Positions 63,854-64,000 of a DNA stretch of 64,000 bases are shown one piece after another. The stretch is from contig OU696581.1 of the NCBI GenBank assembly GCA_916048095.2, positions 1,643,445-1,707,444 on the forward strand. The letters run 5' to 3'. The first letter of the stretch is position 1, and each line of letters begins with the position of its first letter. The translations under genes were made by a program, and so were the position numbers. The stretch comes from Sacculina carcini. Lineage: Eukaryota; Arthropoda; Thecostraca; Sacculinidae. The notes under the pieces are model-generated. The model saw nothing but the letters and a program-made list of their open reading frames with translations. It made no database searches and was not told where the DNA came from.

Positions 63854-64000
63854 CTGTGTGCCAAATAGCAGTGCCACACAAGAGGCCAATAGCAAGTGAT
63901 TTGTTTATTAACGTCACCACACACGCACTTGGAACGTAACCGCAAGTCACTGTTATTAAAACACCAGTGGCGTGTGATTGTGTGAGCGAATCGTGATCAA

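Overview
This is nuclear DNA from an animal, most likely an invertebrate bilaterian whose lineage I cannot fix. Coding sequence is split into GC-rich exons of about 60-900 bp with long AT-richer introns. There are abundant (TG)n/(CA)n microsatellites, tRNA-derived SINEs, LINE fragments, and hAT and pogo/Tigger-type MITEs. The gene set (CEP192, CDC42SE, RGS12 with PDZ-PTB-RGS-RBD, glucosidase II alpha, KDM2, RAP80) is metazoan. No prokaryotic, organellar, CRISPR or rRNA features were seen.

Layout. (1) 602-12159, + strand: the 3' part of a CEP192/Spd-2 homologue in about 14 exons, the rest lying left of the window. (2) 12.2-19.4 kb: repeat-rich DNA with several MITEs, a decayed Tc1-like transposase and one unassigned exon-like ORF. 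(3) 19432-20660, +: a two-exon CRIB-motif gene of the CDC42SE type, its intron filled by nested pogo/Tigger elements. (4) 23585-24565, -: an intronless NAT8-like N-acetyltransferase. (5) 25717-45293, +: a complete RGS12 homologue in 11 exons. (6) 46131-48974, -: an intronless glucosidase II alpha gene (GANAB, GH31). (7) 49529-58856, +: a KDM2-type JmjC histone demethylase in at least 12 exons with CXXC and PHD fingers but no F-box/LRR part. (8) 59665-63853, -: the 3' part of a RAP80/UIMC1 homologue, convergent with KDM2 and running off the right edge.

The genes are unrelated housekeeping and signalling genes (centrosome scaffold, Cdc42 effector, G-alpha GAP, ER glycoprotein trimming, chromatin demethylation, DNA damage signalling). 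I see no operon-like logic. Neighbours form divergent pairs (NAT8-like/RGS12, GANAB/KDM2) and convergent pairs (RGS12/GANAB, KDM2/RAP80).

The most striking structural signal is at the splice sites. About 31 of 43 inferred 3' splice sites, on both strands, are preceded in the sense direction by a (TG)n/UG-rich tract in place of an ordinary polypyrimidine tract, and LINE fragments are repeatedly embedded in these same tracts. Exon boundaries were inferred by hand from reading-frame phase, GT/AG signals and similarity to families I know; none has been tested with transcripts.
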